Notes: generated by a model not told the origin, from the letters alone. DNA of 5,540 nt from Rhodospirillaceae bacterium (GCA_030623425.1 JAUXMA010000140.1:1-5540), one strand, 5' to 3'. Counted from the first letter of the stretch, positions 1 through 5,540 are shown. Numbers and translations: made by a program.

Positions 1-24
1 CTTGGATTTTGAATCTTTATTCCA

Positions 25-142
25 AAAATTTTTGACCACCCGCGTTTTCACACAGCCTGGGTCATAAGCGGCACTCCGTAGCGGGCTCTCCAAAGGTCCG
101 TAATGCAGCCGTAAGCGGACCCTCGGTTCATGAGTACACACC
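25..142 (-). repeat. Left copy of a structured 118-bp non-coding repeat
   Basis: Read on the minus strand, this stretch aligns without gaps to 3849-3966 on the plus strand, with 103 of 118 positions identical by hand count. It begins directly after the stop codon of the M20 hydrolase (stop at 143-145) and runs away from that gene in the same sense. It contains a predicted 11-bp stem (116-126 with 90-100, loop of 15) and the arm CCAGGCTGTGTGAAAACGCG (60 down to 41). In the right copy that arm pairs with a second arm. Here similarity stops at about position 25, and the remaining AT-rich bases 1-24 hold no matching arm. No reading frame of note is seen. It may be a dispersed intergenic repeat, a MITE-like remnant or a 3'-UTR structure; it carries no transposase. 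Confidence 0.85.
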
Positions 143-1321
143 TTAGAGCATTTCAAGTTTAGCCGGCACCCCCAGCACCGTCTCCACCAGCCTCGCCCAG
201 TAGCTGGCGCCGATCGCCAATATCTCGTCGTTGAAGTCGAACGTCGAGGCGTGCAGCGGCGGCGAGCTTTCGCCGGCGCCGATCAGGACGTAGCAGCCGG
301 GGACGCGCTCCAGCATGTAGGCGAAGTCCTCGGCGCCCATGTTGGGCGGAGCGTCGGCGTCGACGTTGTCGGCGCCGACCACGGCGGCGGCAGCGGCGGC
401 GGCGGTTTCGGCTTCCTTCCGATGGTTGACCAGCGATGGATAGCGGCGCTCGTATTGGACCTCGGCGGCGACGCCGTGGGCGGCGGCGACGTGATCGGCG
501 ATCAGCCGCATCCTTGCCTCGATCATGTCGCGCGTCGCCTCTAGGAACGAGCGCGTGGTGCCGCCAAGCACCGCCACATCCGGGATCACGTTGGTGGTCT
601 CGCCGGCCCGAAACCGGGTCACCGTGAGCACCGCCGAATCGACCGGATTGGCGGCGCGGCTGACGATGGTCTGGAAGGCCGAGACCATCTCGCAGGCCGC
701 CGGGATGGGATCGGCGCCCAAATGCGGCATGGCGGCGTGCACCCCCCTGCCCGTGACGGTGATCTCGAAGATGTCGCAGGCGGCCTTCATGGCGCCGGCA
801 CGCAAGGCGAACCGGCCGACGGGCAACCCCGGCCAGTTGTGCATTCCATAGACGCCGTCGACGGGGAACTTGTCGAAAAGCCCGTCTTCGACCATCACCC
901 GGCCGCCGCCTTCGTTCTCCTCGGCCGGCTGGAAGATGAAACGCACCGTCCCCTTGAAGCGGCGGGTTTCGGCCAGATAGCGGGCGGCGCCCAAGAGCAT
1001 GACGGCGTGGCCGTCGTGGCCGCAGGCGTGCATCTTGCCGCCGACTGCGGATGCGTGGGCAAAATCATTGGCCTCGGAAACGAAAAGCGCGTCCATATCG
1101 GCGCGCAGGCCGATGGCCGGCCCATTGCCGCCCTCGATCGTTCCGACGACGCCGGTCACGGCCAGCCCGCGGTCGACCTCGACGCCGAATTCGCCAAGCT
1201 TGGCGGCGACGAAGTCGGCGGTGCGGCGTTCCTCGAAAGCGGTCTCGGGATGGGCGTGCAGGCGCCGCCGCCAGGCGGTCATGTCGGCGTGGAATTCGGC
1301 GATGCGGTTGATGACGGGCAA
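143..1321 (-). CDS. M20-family metal-dependent amidohydrolase (HipO/N-acyl amino acid hydrolase-like)
   Basis: This is a complete 392-residue hydrolase of the M20D type (hippurate hydrolase, N-acyl-L-amino-acid or IAA-amino-acid amidohydrolases), which cleave an amide bond to release a free amino acid using a di-metal centre in the cytoplasm. The metal-site motifs are all present: HACGHDGH with Cys100, His102 and the downstream His105, Glu134-Glu135 in QPAEE (general base and ligand in the family), His161 in MHNWPG and His357 in PLHAST. MGAEDFAYM at 328-336 is another family signature. Residues about 175-290 would be the lid/dimerisation domain. No signal peptide is seen. The start chosen is TTG at 1321, giving MPVINRI, with AAGGA eight bases upstream. 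Reading further upstream gives an open frame to 1642, but it has no family character and runs over nadB. A run of seven alanines lies at 307-313. The acyl substrate cannot be told from sequence. Confidence 0.93.
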   Translation of the reverse strand: MPVINRIAEFHADMTAWRRRLHAHPETAFEERRTADFVAAKLGEFGVEVDRGLAVTGVVGTIEGGNGPAIGLRADMDALFVSEANDFAHASAVGGKMHACGHDGHAVMLLGAARYLAETRRFKGTVRFIFQPAEENEGGGRVMVEDGLFDKFPVDGVYGMHNWPGLPVGRFALRAGAMKAACDIFEITVTGRGVHAAMPHLGADPIPAACEMVSAFQTIVSRAANPVDSAVLTVTRFRAGETTNVIPDVAVLGGTTRSFLEATRDMIEARMRLIADHVAAAHGVAAEVQYERRYPSLVNHRKEAETAAAAAAAVVGADNVDADAPPNMGAEDFAYMLERVPGCYVLIGAGESSPPLHASTFDFNDEILAIGASYWARLVETVLGVPAKLEML

Positions 1322-1329
1322 GACGTCGA

Positions 1330-1334
1330 TCCTT
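1330..1334 (-). promoter_or_regulatory. Ribosome binding site that fixes the TTG start of the M20 hydrolase
   Basis: On the minus strand AAGGA stands eight bases before TTG at 1321. It lies downstream of two in-frame GTG codons, which it therefore argues against, and the resulting N-terminus (MPVINRIAEF) fits the family as I remember it. Confidence 0.65.
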
Positions 1335-1496
1335 GGTATCACCACCTGAATTTCAAGAAAACGGAACCGACAGCGGTGATCGATAGAGTCATCTTTCCAG
1401 ATACCCGGCCGACGATCAACGCGGAAAATTCGCGGCAAAGGACGGTTTCCGGTTGACCCGGGCCGTCGACAACGGCAGCTTCCCTCTCGGCGTAAC

Positions 1497-1503
1497 GGAA
1501 AGG
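1497..1503 (+). promoter_or_regulatory. Ribosome binding site of nadB
   Basis: GGAAAGG is followed by eight bases and then the ATG at 1512. It supports that start, which places the FAD-binding GSGAAG at the usual distance from the N-terminus. Confidence 0.6.
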
Positions 1504-1511
1504 CCGGGCGC

Positions 1512-3155
1512 ATGGATCGGAAACGAATTTTTGACGTTATCGTCATCGGCAGCGGCGCCGCCGGCCTTGGTTTGACGCTGGAAGTGGCTCCCCACGCGTC
1601 CGTCGCGGTGTTGTCGAAAGGGCCGCTCGAGGAGAACAGCACCTACTACGCCCAAGGCGGCATCGCCGCCGTCCTCGATGAAAAGGATTCCTTCGAATCC
1701 CATATCCAGGACACGTTGAACGCGGGAGCCGGTCTCTGCGACGAGGAAGTGGTCCGTTTCGTGGTCGAGAACGGCGCCAAAGCGATCCACCGGCTGGCCG
1801 GGCTGGGAGTCGGATTCAGTCGCCGGAGCGACACCGCCGGCGGCCGAAACTTCCACTTGACCCGCGAAGGCGGACACAGCCACCGCCGCATCGTTCACGC
1901 CGCCGACGCCACCGGCAAGGCCGTCGAAACGACGTTGATCGAGCAAGCCCGTTCCCTGGCCGGCGTCACCTTGCTGGAACACCACAACGCCATCGACCTC
2001 ATCCGCGACCGGCAAAAGGACGGCGGTCGTTGCGTCGGCGTCTACGCCCTCGACGGGCGGCGGGGAAAAGTCGAAGCCTATGCCGCCCGCGCCGTCGTTC
2101 TGGCGACGGGCGGCGCCAGCAAGGTCTACCTTTACACGAGCAATCCCGACGTCTCCACCGGCGACGGCATCGCCCTCGCCTGGCGGACCGGGTGCCGGGT
2201 GGCGAATATGGAGTTCATCCAGTTCCACCCGACCTGTCTCTATCATCCGGACGCCAAATCCTTCCTCGTCACCGAAGCGGTCAGGGGCGAAGGGGGCAAG
2301 CTTCTGCTGCCCGATGGAACCCGTTTCATGGACGATTTCGACAAGGGCGGGGAACTCGCCACCCGGGACATCGTCGCCCGCGCCATCGACTACGAAATGA
2401 AACGCCTCGGCATCGACTGCGTTTATCTCGACATCAGCCACAGGTCCGCCGGTTTCATCAAGAGCCATTTCCCGACGGTTTACGAGCGCTGCCGGCAATT
2501 CGGATTCGACATGGCCAACGAGCCGGTACCCGTGGTCCCCGCCGCCCACTACACATGCGGCGGCGTCACCACGGACATCGACGGGCGCACGGACATAGAA
2601 GGACTTTACGCCGTCGGCGAGGTCGCCTGGACCGGACTGCACGGCGCCAACCGCATCGCCAGCAACTCGTTGCTGGAATGCCTGGTGATGTCCTCGGCCG
2701 CCGGCCGGGACATTGTCCGGCGGCTGCCGGAAATTGCCGATCCGCCGGACTTGCGGCCTTGGGACGAAAGCTGGGTGGAGGATTCCGACGAGGAAGTCGT
2801 TGTCTCCCACAACTGGGACGAACTGCGCCGTTTCATGTGGGACTACGTCGGCATCGTGCGCACCACCAAGCGCCTTCAGCGAGCCAAGCGGCGCGTCGAC
2901 CTGCTGCTCGCGGAAATCGCCGAATACTACGGCAACTTCCGTATCACCAACGACCTTTTGGAGCTGAGAAACCTGGCTCTGGTCGCCAGTCTCATCATCC
3001 GCTCGGCACTCAAGCGCCGGGAAAGCCGCGGCCTTCACAACACTCTCGATTACCCGCGGCCAGACGACAGCGCCCCGCCCCGGAACACCGTGCTGGACCC
3101 CGCCGCTCCGGACGACAACGCCATGGACGCCGTCAACCCAAGGCAAGACCGTTGA
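1512..3155 (+). CDS. nadB: L-aspartate oxidase, NAD biosynthesis
   Basis: This 547-residue flavoprotein oxidises L-aspartate to iminoaspartate, the first step of de novo NAD synthesis, which quinolinate synthase NadA then uses. The Rossmann FAD motif GSGAAG is at 13-18, STYYAQGG at 43-50, the NadB-typical REGGHSHRR at 118-126, FHPT at 238-241, TEAVRGEGG at 254-262, HYTCGG at 346-351 and the flavin-contact segment [15 protein letters not shown] at 375-389. The residues I recall as catalytic in E. coli NadB (His244, Thr259, Glu260, Arg290, His351, Arg386) are found here at a constant offset of five: His239, Thr254, Glu255, Arg285, His346, Arg381. The HSHRR segment, ESRGLH near the C-terminus and the overall length favour NadB over the related succinate dehydrogenase or fumarate reductase flavoproteins. 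The C-terminal 40 residues are rich in Pro, Asp and Asn and are not obviously conserved. nadA and nadC, common neighbours, are absent on both sides. The HAD gene follows closely. Confidence 0.97.
   Translation: MDRKRIFDVIVIGSGAAGLGLTLEVAPHASVAVLSKGPLEENSTYYAQGGIAAVLDEKDSFESHIQDTLNAGAGLCDEEVVRFVVENGAKAIHRLAGLGVGFSRRSDTAGGRNFHLTREGGHSHRRIVHAADATGKAVETTLIEQARSLAGVTLLEHHNAIDLIRDRQKDGGRCVGVYALDGRRGKVEAYAARAVVLATGGASKVYLYTSNPDVSTGDGIALAWRTGCRVANMEFIQFHPTCLYHPDAKSFLVTEAVRGEGGKLLLPDGTRFMDDFDKGGELATRDIVARAIDYEMKRLGIDCVYLDISHRSAGFIKSHFPTVYERCRQFGFDMANEPVPVVPAAHYTCGGVTTDIDGRTDIEGLYAVGEVAWTGLHGANRIASNSLLECLVMSSAAGRDIVRRLPEIADPPDLRPWDESWVEDSDEEVVVSHNWDELRRFMWDYVGIVRTTKRLQRAKRRVDLLLAEIAEYYGNFRITNDLLELRNLALVASLIIRSALKRRESRGLHNTLDYPRPDDSAPPRNTVLDPAAPDDNAMDAVNPRQDR
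3140..3143 (+). promoter_or_regulatory. Possible ribosome binding site for an earlier TTG start of the HAD gene
   Basis: AAGG inside the end of nadB is followed by eight bases and an in-frame TTG at 3152 that overlaps the nadB stop (TTGA at 3152-3155). The ATG at 3179 has no comparable site. If used, this start would add nine residues and couple the two genes translationally. Confidence 0.4.
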
Positions 3156-3178
3156 CGTTCACCGGCCACGGGCCAGCC

Positions 3179-3841
3179 ATGGACCTGCCGGCGGGAGCAT
3201 CGATCGGCGCCGACGGGGTGTGGTCCCGGATCCTCAACCGACCCGAGGGAGCGCACCGGCGGGCCGGCCTGTTTCTCGACCGCGACGGCGCCGTCGTCGA
3301 GGAAGTCGATTACCTGCACAGGCCCGGCGATGTCCGGCTGATCCCCGGCGCCGCCCAAGTCATCGCCCAGGCCAACCGCTTGGGCGTCCCCGTGGTCATC
3401 GTCACCAACCAGGCCGGCATCGCCCGCGGGCTTTACGGCTGGGATGAGTTCATCGCCGTCGAAAAGAAGATTGACGATGAACTGGCGGCGGCTGGAGCCT
3501 TCGTCAACGGCGTTTTCGCCTGTCCGCATCATCGCCAAGGCAGCCCTCCCCACGACCACCCGGACCATCCGGCGCGCAAGCCCAATCCGGGCATGTTGCT
3601 GGCCGCCGCCGACAGGCTTGGCCTCGACCTTGCCGTCTCGTGGATCGTTGGCGACCGGGCCAGCGATCTGATGGCTGGAAAGAACGCCGGGCTCGCCGGG
3701 GGGGTGCATGTCCTCACCGGCCACGGCGCCGACAAGGGGGAACGGGAAACGGCGCTGGCGTTGGCGGAAGATGGCTTCCGGGTATCGGGCGCGCCGGCCA
3801 TAGCCGATGCCTTGACTATGCTACCGCTGTTAAAGGGATAG
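3179..3841 (+). CDS. HAD-superfamily phosphatase, GmhB/HisB-N type
   Basis: From this ATG the product has 220 residues and belongs to the HAD-IIIA group that includes D-glycero-D-manno-heptose-1,7-bisphosphate phosphatase and the phosphatase half of HisB. Motif I is FLDRDG with nucleophile Asp34 and acid/base Asp36. Motif II is VTNQAG (Thr76, Asn77), Lys134 in RKPNPGM provides motif III and VGDRASD supplies Asp159 and Asp163 of motif IV. GmhB has a zinc loop of CxH plus CxC just before the RKP. Here the first half is present (CPHH, Cys115 and His117), but the CxC is replaced by a His/Asp-rich stretch with His125, His127 and His130. The N-terminal 30 residues precede the usual start of the fold, so the true start is uncertain; a TTG at 3152 is an alternative. 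The product is about 30 residues longer than E. coli GmhB. It lies 23 bp after nadB and is probably co-transcribed. The substrate may be a heptose bisphosphate or another sugar phosphate; no other heptose gene is seen here. Confidence 0.85.
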   Translation: MDLPAGASIGADGVWSRILNRPEGAHRRAGLFLDRDGAVVEEVDYLHRPGDVRLIPGAAQVIAQANRLGVPVVIVTNQAGIARGLYGWDEFIAVEKKIDDELAAAGAFVNGVFACPHHRQGSPPHDHPDHPARKPNPGMLLAAADRLGLDLAVSWIVGDRASDLMAGKNAGLAGGVHVLTGHGADKGERETALALAEDGFRVSGAPAIADALTMLPLLKG

Positions 3842-3848
3842 AATCTGG

Positions 3849-3966
3849 GGTGTGTACTTATAAACCGAGGGTCTGCTTATTGCCTCATTACGGACCTTTG
3901 GAGGTTGCGCTTCGGAGTGTCGCTTGTGACCCAGGTTGTGTGAAAACGCGGGTGGTCAAAAATTTT
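3849..3966 (+). repeat. Right copy of the structured 118-bp non-coding repeat
   Basis: This matches the reverse complement of 25-142 at 103 of 118 positions without gaps and starts seven bases after the HAD stop codon, in the same sense as that gene. The predicted first stem pairs 3865-3875 with 3891-3901 (11 bp with three G.U pairs, 15-base loop). The two copies differ at only one base in this stem, where C-G in the left copy becomes U.G here, while 4 of the 15 loop bases differ. The spacer 3902-3930 differs at 7 of 29 positions. Similarity to the left copy ends in the A/T run at about 3966. No protein-coding signal is seen. Confidence 0.85.
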
Positions 3967-3994
3967 CAATGCGCCGCGTTTTTACACAGCCTGG
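3931..3994 (+). repeat. 20-bp-arm hairpin at the end of the right repeat, possible terminator or structured RNA
   Basis: The arm CCAGGTTGTGTGAAAACGCG at 3931-3950 pairs with CGCGTTTTTACACAGCCTGG at 3975-3994 over all 20 positions, 18 as Watson-Crick and two as G.U pairs, around a 24-base loop. The second arm is also a 19/20 match to plus-strand bases 41-60 in the left copy, so it looks like a third, oppositely oriented core of the same repeat. A further six-pair stem with one bulged A can be drawn from 3993-3999 with 4011-4016, and TTACGGACCT occurs at both 3888-3897 and 4000-4009. No U tract follows the hairpin, so it is not a classical intrinsic terminator. Because it is nearly symmetric it could act on transcripts from either side of this convergent gap. 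Confidence 0.7.
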
Positions 3995-4016
3995 ACCCTT
4001 TACGGACCTCAGGGCC

Positions 4017-4143
4017 GGACTGATGCAGGTTCAAAATGAGCGTTCGCCGGATCGGGCAAACCGGATAACGAGACGAAGACCCCCAACGTCCGCGTGCTCG
4101 GATCGAATTAACGGCGTTTGGCCGCGCCGCAACAATAACGGAG
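4017..4143. other. Remainder of the convergent intergenic gap
   Basis: The HAD gene and the response regulator converge on a 302-bp gap whose left part is the repeat. In this right part I see no gene. CCGGAT occurs twice (4047-4052, 4061-4066), which may be chance. A small GC-rich inverted repeat near the end of the response regulator is listed separately. Confidence 0.5.
4112..4129 (-). terminator. Weak candidate terminator of the response-regulator operon
   Basis: Read on the minus strand, CGGCG, an eight-base loop and CGCCG form a five-pair stem, followed by TTAATT. It lies 14 bp past the stop codon of the response regulator. The stem is short and the T tract is interrupted, so this is only a plausible call. 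Confidence 0.3.
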
Positions 4144-4992
4144 CTAAATGGCGATCCAGATTTCCTTCACCGGATGGTCCAGGTCGTATAGATCGTCGAG
4201 GATTGAAACAATCCGGGGTGTCAGTTCGGTTCCAGCGTGTACGAACAACCTGCCGTCCCCCGTATAAACGTCGCGGGCAAGGATCGAGTTCTCCGGCAAT
4301 TCGCCAAGCGCGCACAATCGCCCCTTCAGTTGAGGACGTTGTTGCGGAGCCCGATCGTCGCCGGAATTGTCCGGGAGCCCCCTAGCCTCCACTCCTACAG
4401 TTTTGCCTTTAGACGCTATGGTTTTGCCTTTAGACGCACCGGACCTGCGGAAAAGCGCTTTATTTTTTGACATCAACTGAAAGCCGCGTACCCTTTCAGG
4501 TTCAACATCAGGCTTGGCTATTTCGTTAAGCGCCCCATCGACATCGATGGCTATGTAATTTTTCACCTCTTTCAGCCACAGGTCGGACTCAGTTTGTGCC
4601 AACAGCTTGGCAAGACGCTTGCTCAAAGCTTCCTTGGATGCCGGTTTTATCAAAAATCCGTTGACGTCCAGGGCCAGCGCCATATCCACCAACCTCTTGT
4701 CCGAATATCCGGTCAACATGGCAAAGGGTGTTGCGCGGTCGATGTCTTTCACACCGACCCGCACGGCCTTAAGCAGTTGCAGACCGTGAACGGTCGGCAT
4801 ATTGAAGTCGGAAATGATCATATCGATTTTTTTGCCGCAGGTGCTCAATACGCTTAAGGCTTCGGCGCCGTTTTCAGCGAAGAGAATCTCCGGACTTCCC
4901 ATATCCGAAAGGGCCCTGCCAAAAACCTGCAGGCTGTACCTCTCGTCATCGACGAGAAGTATGGTAAGTCCCTTCAGGATGTCGGAAGCCAT
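4144..4992 (-). CDS. Response regulator with a receiver domain and a small C-terminal domain
   Basis: The 282-residue product has an N-terminal CheY-like receiver (about 8-132) with the acidic pair Asp15-Asp16, phospho-acceptor Asp62 in IISDFNMP, Thr94 and Lys116 in the LIKP motif, so it should be phosphorylatable. Residues 133-225 are a polar, partly low-complexity linker containing a seven-residue tandem duplication (ASKGKT twice, about 186-198). Residues about 226-282 form a compact segment (LPENSILARDVYTGDGRLF, then AGTELTPRIVSILDDL) that resembles the short module I recall ahead of HD-GYP domains and at the end of some Rhodospirillales response regulators. No DNA-binding, GGDEF, EAL or HD-GYP output domain is present. 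The ATG at 4992 is preceded by AGG five bases away and GGAG eleven bases away. It follows the hybrid kinase gene by 21 bp on the same strand, so the two are probably one operon and signalling partners. The output is unknown. Confidence 0.85.
   Translation of the reverse strand: MASDILKGLTILLVDDERYSLQVFGRALSDMGSPEILFAENGAEALSVLSTCGKKIDMIISDFNMPTVHGLQLLKAVRVGVKDIDRATPFAMLTGYSDKRLVDMALALDVNGFLIKPASKEALSKRLAKLLAQTESDLWLKEVKNYIAIDVDGALNEIAKPDVEPERVRGFQLMSKNKALFRRSGASKGKTIASKGKTVGVEARGLPDNSGDDRAPQQRPQLKGRLCALGELPENSILARDVYTGDGRLFVHAGTELTPRIVSILDDLYDLDHPVKEIWIAI
4400..4437 (-). repeat. 17-bp direct repeat with 21-bp period inside the response-regulator linker
   Basis: GTTTTGCCTTTAGACGC (plus strand) occurs perfectly at 4400-4416 and 4421-4437, separated by TATG. 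The period of 21 keeps the frame and duplicates seven residues in the basic linker between receiver and C-terminal domain. Perfect DNA identity suggests a recent slippage or duplication. Confidence 0.9.
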
Positions 4993-5013
4993 GTCAACCT
5001 AAGCTCCAGCCCT

Positions 5014-5540
5014 CTATTGGCGGTCATTGCAGAAACGGACAATCCGGGCATGCTCGGATTTAACCGCGCCCGTCCGCTCTTTCGTTTCGTCCCAGTTTTC
5101 CAGGTGGGCATCAGCTTCTATTTTCTTCAGAATTCCGGATAGCACAAGCGCGCCGGCGTTCAGGGCGGCCCCCTTCGCGGCATGAGCGCAGTCGTGCACG
5201 GACCGGGCGTCGCGTTCCTGGATCGCCATTTCCAGGTTTCCAAGCAGCTTCGGGAATTCATTATTGAAGATATTGAGCAAAAAGAACAACTCATCCTCAT
5301 CATCATCGCCAATGATTGTGGACAAGCGCCCAAGATCGATGGGGGGCTGGTCTGGATTTATTGATATCTGGTCTCCATCGTCGATTGATGGGGTTGGCGC
5401 GGGCGAAGGTGATTTATTTCCACTGCCCAGGTTTTCCAATAACGATCTCAGCTTCACCGCCTCCACCGGCTTGGTAAAGCAATCATTCATGCCGGCCTCT
5501 ATACAAGCGTCAATTTCGCTCTGGCTTGCACTGGCGGTTA
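5014..5540 (-). CDS. Hybrid histidine kinase, C-terminal part (receiver end and Hpt domain), cut by the window edge
   Basis: The visible 174 residues are the C-terminus of a larger protein that continues beyond 5540. The first part, TASASQSEIDACIEAG followed by MNDCFTKPV, is the end of a receiver domain (beta-4 region through the conserved Lys-Pro), so the internal ATG at 5490 is not the start. A linker rich in Ser, Pro and Asp (about 38-66 of the visible part) leads to an Hpt domain of about 105 residues whose phosphorylatable His lies in AHAAKGAA (His119 of the visible part, codon 5182-5184). This layout is that of BarA/ArcB-like hybrid sensor kinases that run a His-Asp-His-Asp phosphorelay at the membrane. 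Sensor and kinase core are outside the window, so a stand-alone receiver-Hpt protein cannot be excluded. The response regulator 21 bp downstream is the obvious candidate for the final Asp. Confidence 0.85.
   Translation of the reverse strand, partial: TASASQSEIDACIEAGMNDCFTKPVEAVKLRSLLENLGSGNKSPSPAPTPSIDDGDQISINPDQPPIDLGRLSTIIGDDDEDELFFLLNIFNNEFPKLLGNLEMAIQERDARSVHDCAHAAKGAALNAGALVLSGILKKIEADAHLENWDETKERTGAVKSEHARIVRFCNDRQ

Larger units (their letters stand above)
1322..1511. promoter_or_regulatory. Divergent intergenic region between the M20 hydrolase and nadB
   Basis: These 190 bp separate two divergently read genes and must hold the promoters of both unless transcription enters from outside. 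No strong sigma-70 promoter is visible. For nadB the best match is TTGACC at 1453-1458, but the expected -10 position (1476-1481, CAGCTT) is poor. For the hydrolase, TTGATC (1419 down to 1414) is followed after 17 bases by AAAGAT (1396 down to 1391), also weak. A short inverted repeat CCGT-CGACA-ACGG at 1463-1475 could be an operator half-site pair or chance. I recognise no regulator motif. Confidence 0.4.

Noticed and set aside
722..1456. 244-codon plus-strand frame opposite the M20 hydrolase
   Set aside because: It is an antisense shadow with no recognisable domain, opposite a gene with a full set of metal-site motifs.
1322..1642. N-terminal extension of the M20 hydrolase to an ATG at 1642
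   Set aside because: It would overlap the start of nadB on the other strand and adds residues foreign to the family. The TTG at 1321 has a well-placed ribosome binding site.
1416..3146. A 576-codon open frame on the minus strand opposite nadB
   Set aside because: It is the antisense of a GC-rich gene whose codon bias suppresses stops. Its translation is low-complexity (Gly, Val, Asp rich) with no family character, while nadB on the other strand has all its catalytic residues.
2030..3151. Long in-frame extension upstream of the HAD gene
   Set aside because: The extension lies in another frame of nadB and translates to Arg/Pro/His-rich sequence with no domain. The HAD fold only begins after 3179.
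25..3966. Composite transposon with the repeats as insertion sequences
   Set aside because: The repeats are too short to encode a transposase, no transposase lies between them, and no target-site duplication is visible at the outer ends (the left end is cut by the window).
3849..4020. CRISPR array or tandem repeat array
   Set aside because: There are only two to three repeat cores in mixed orientation with no regular spacers and no cas genes.
3640..4385. Plus-strand open frames crossing the repeat and the end of the response regulator
   Set aside because: They are mixtures of HAD out-of-frame sequence, repeat sequence and antisense response regulator. Their translations show no domain, and the stem-biased substitutions fit RNA better than protein.
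5014..5490. Complete 158-residue Hpt protein starting at the ATG at 5490
   Set aside because: That ATG lies in the conserved GMNDCFTKPV end of a receiver domain, and the frame stays open to the window edge with further receiver residues.

Overview
The window comes from a GC-rich bacterium, most likely an alphaproteobacterium of the Rhodospirillales type. This rests on the protein flavour (HipO-like M20 hydrolase, NadB, GmhB-like HAD hydrolase, hybrid-kinase/response-regulator pair), the strong GC bias of the left two thirds and the use of TTG starts. It is an inference from remembered family resemblance, not a database result.

Layout: positions 1-142 hold one copy of a roughly 118-bp non-coding repeat. 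Positions 143-1321 (minus strand) encode a complete M20-family amidohydrolase. A 190-bp divergent intergenic region (1322-1511) separates it from nadB, L-aspartate oxidase (1512-3155, plus strand). A GmhB/HisB-N-like HAD phosphatase (3179-3841, plus strand) follows and is probably translationally linked to nadB. A second, inverted copy of the repeat sits just after it (3849-3966) and continues into a large hairpin arm ending at 3994. On the minus strand beyond it lie a response regulator with an unusual small C-terminal domain (4144-4992) and, 21 bp upstream of that, the C-terminal part of a hybrid histidine kinase with receiver and Hpt domains (5014 to the window edge).

How the genes relate: nadB catalyses the first committed step of NAD biosynthesis from aspartate, but nadA and nadC are not next to it here. 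The M20 hydrolase and HAD phosphatase are metabolic enzymes with no evident pathway link to nadB. The two signalling genes form a plausible phosphorelay operon read towards the metabolic block, and the right-hand repeat lies between the two convergent units.

The most unusual feature is the repeat pair. Two copies, 103/118 identical without gaps, bracket the three-gene metabolic block in inverted orientation. Each lies immediately downstream of a stop codon and reads in the same sense as the gene it follows. Differences between the copies are rare in the predicted stems (2 of 42 positions, both preserving pairing as G-C versus G.U) and common in loops and spacer (11 of 44). This suggests a structured RNA element or terminator that is probably dispersed through the genome.
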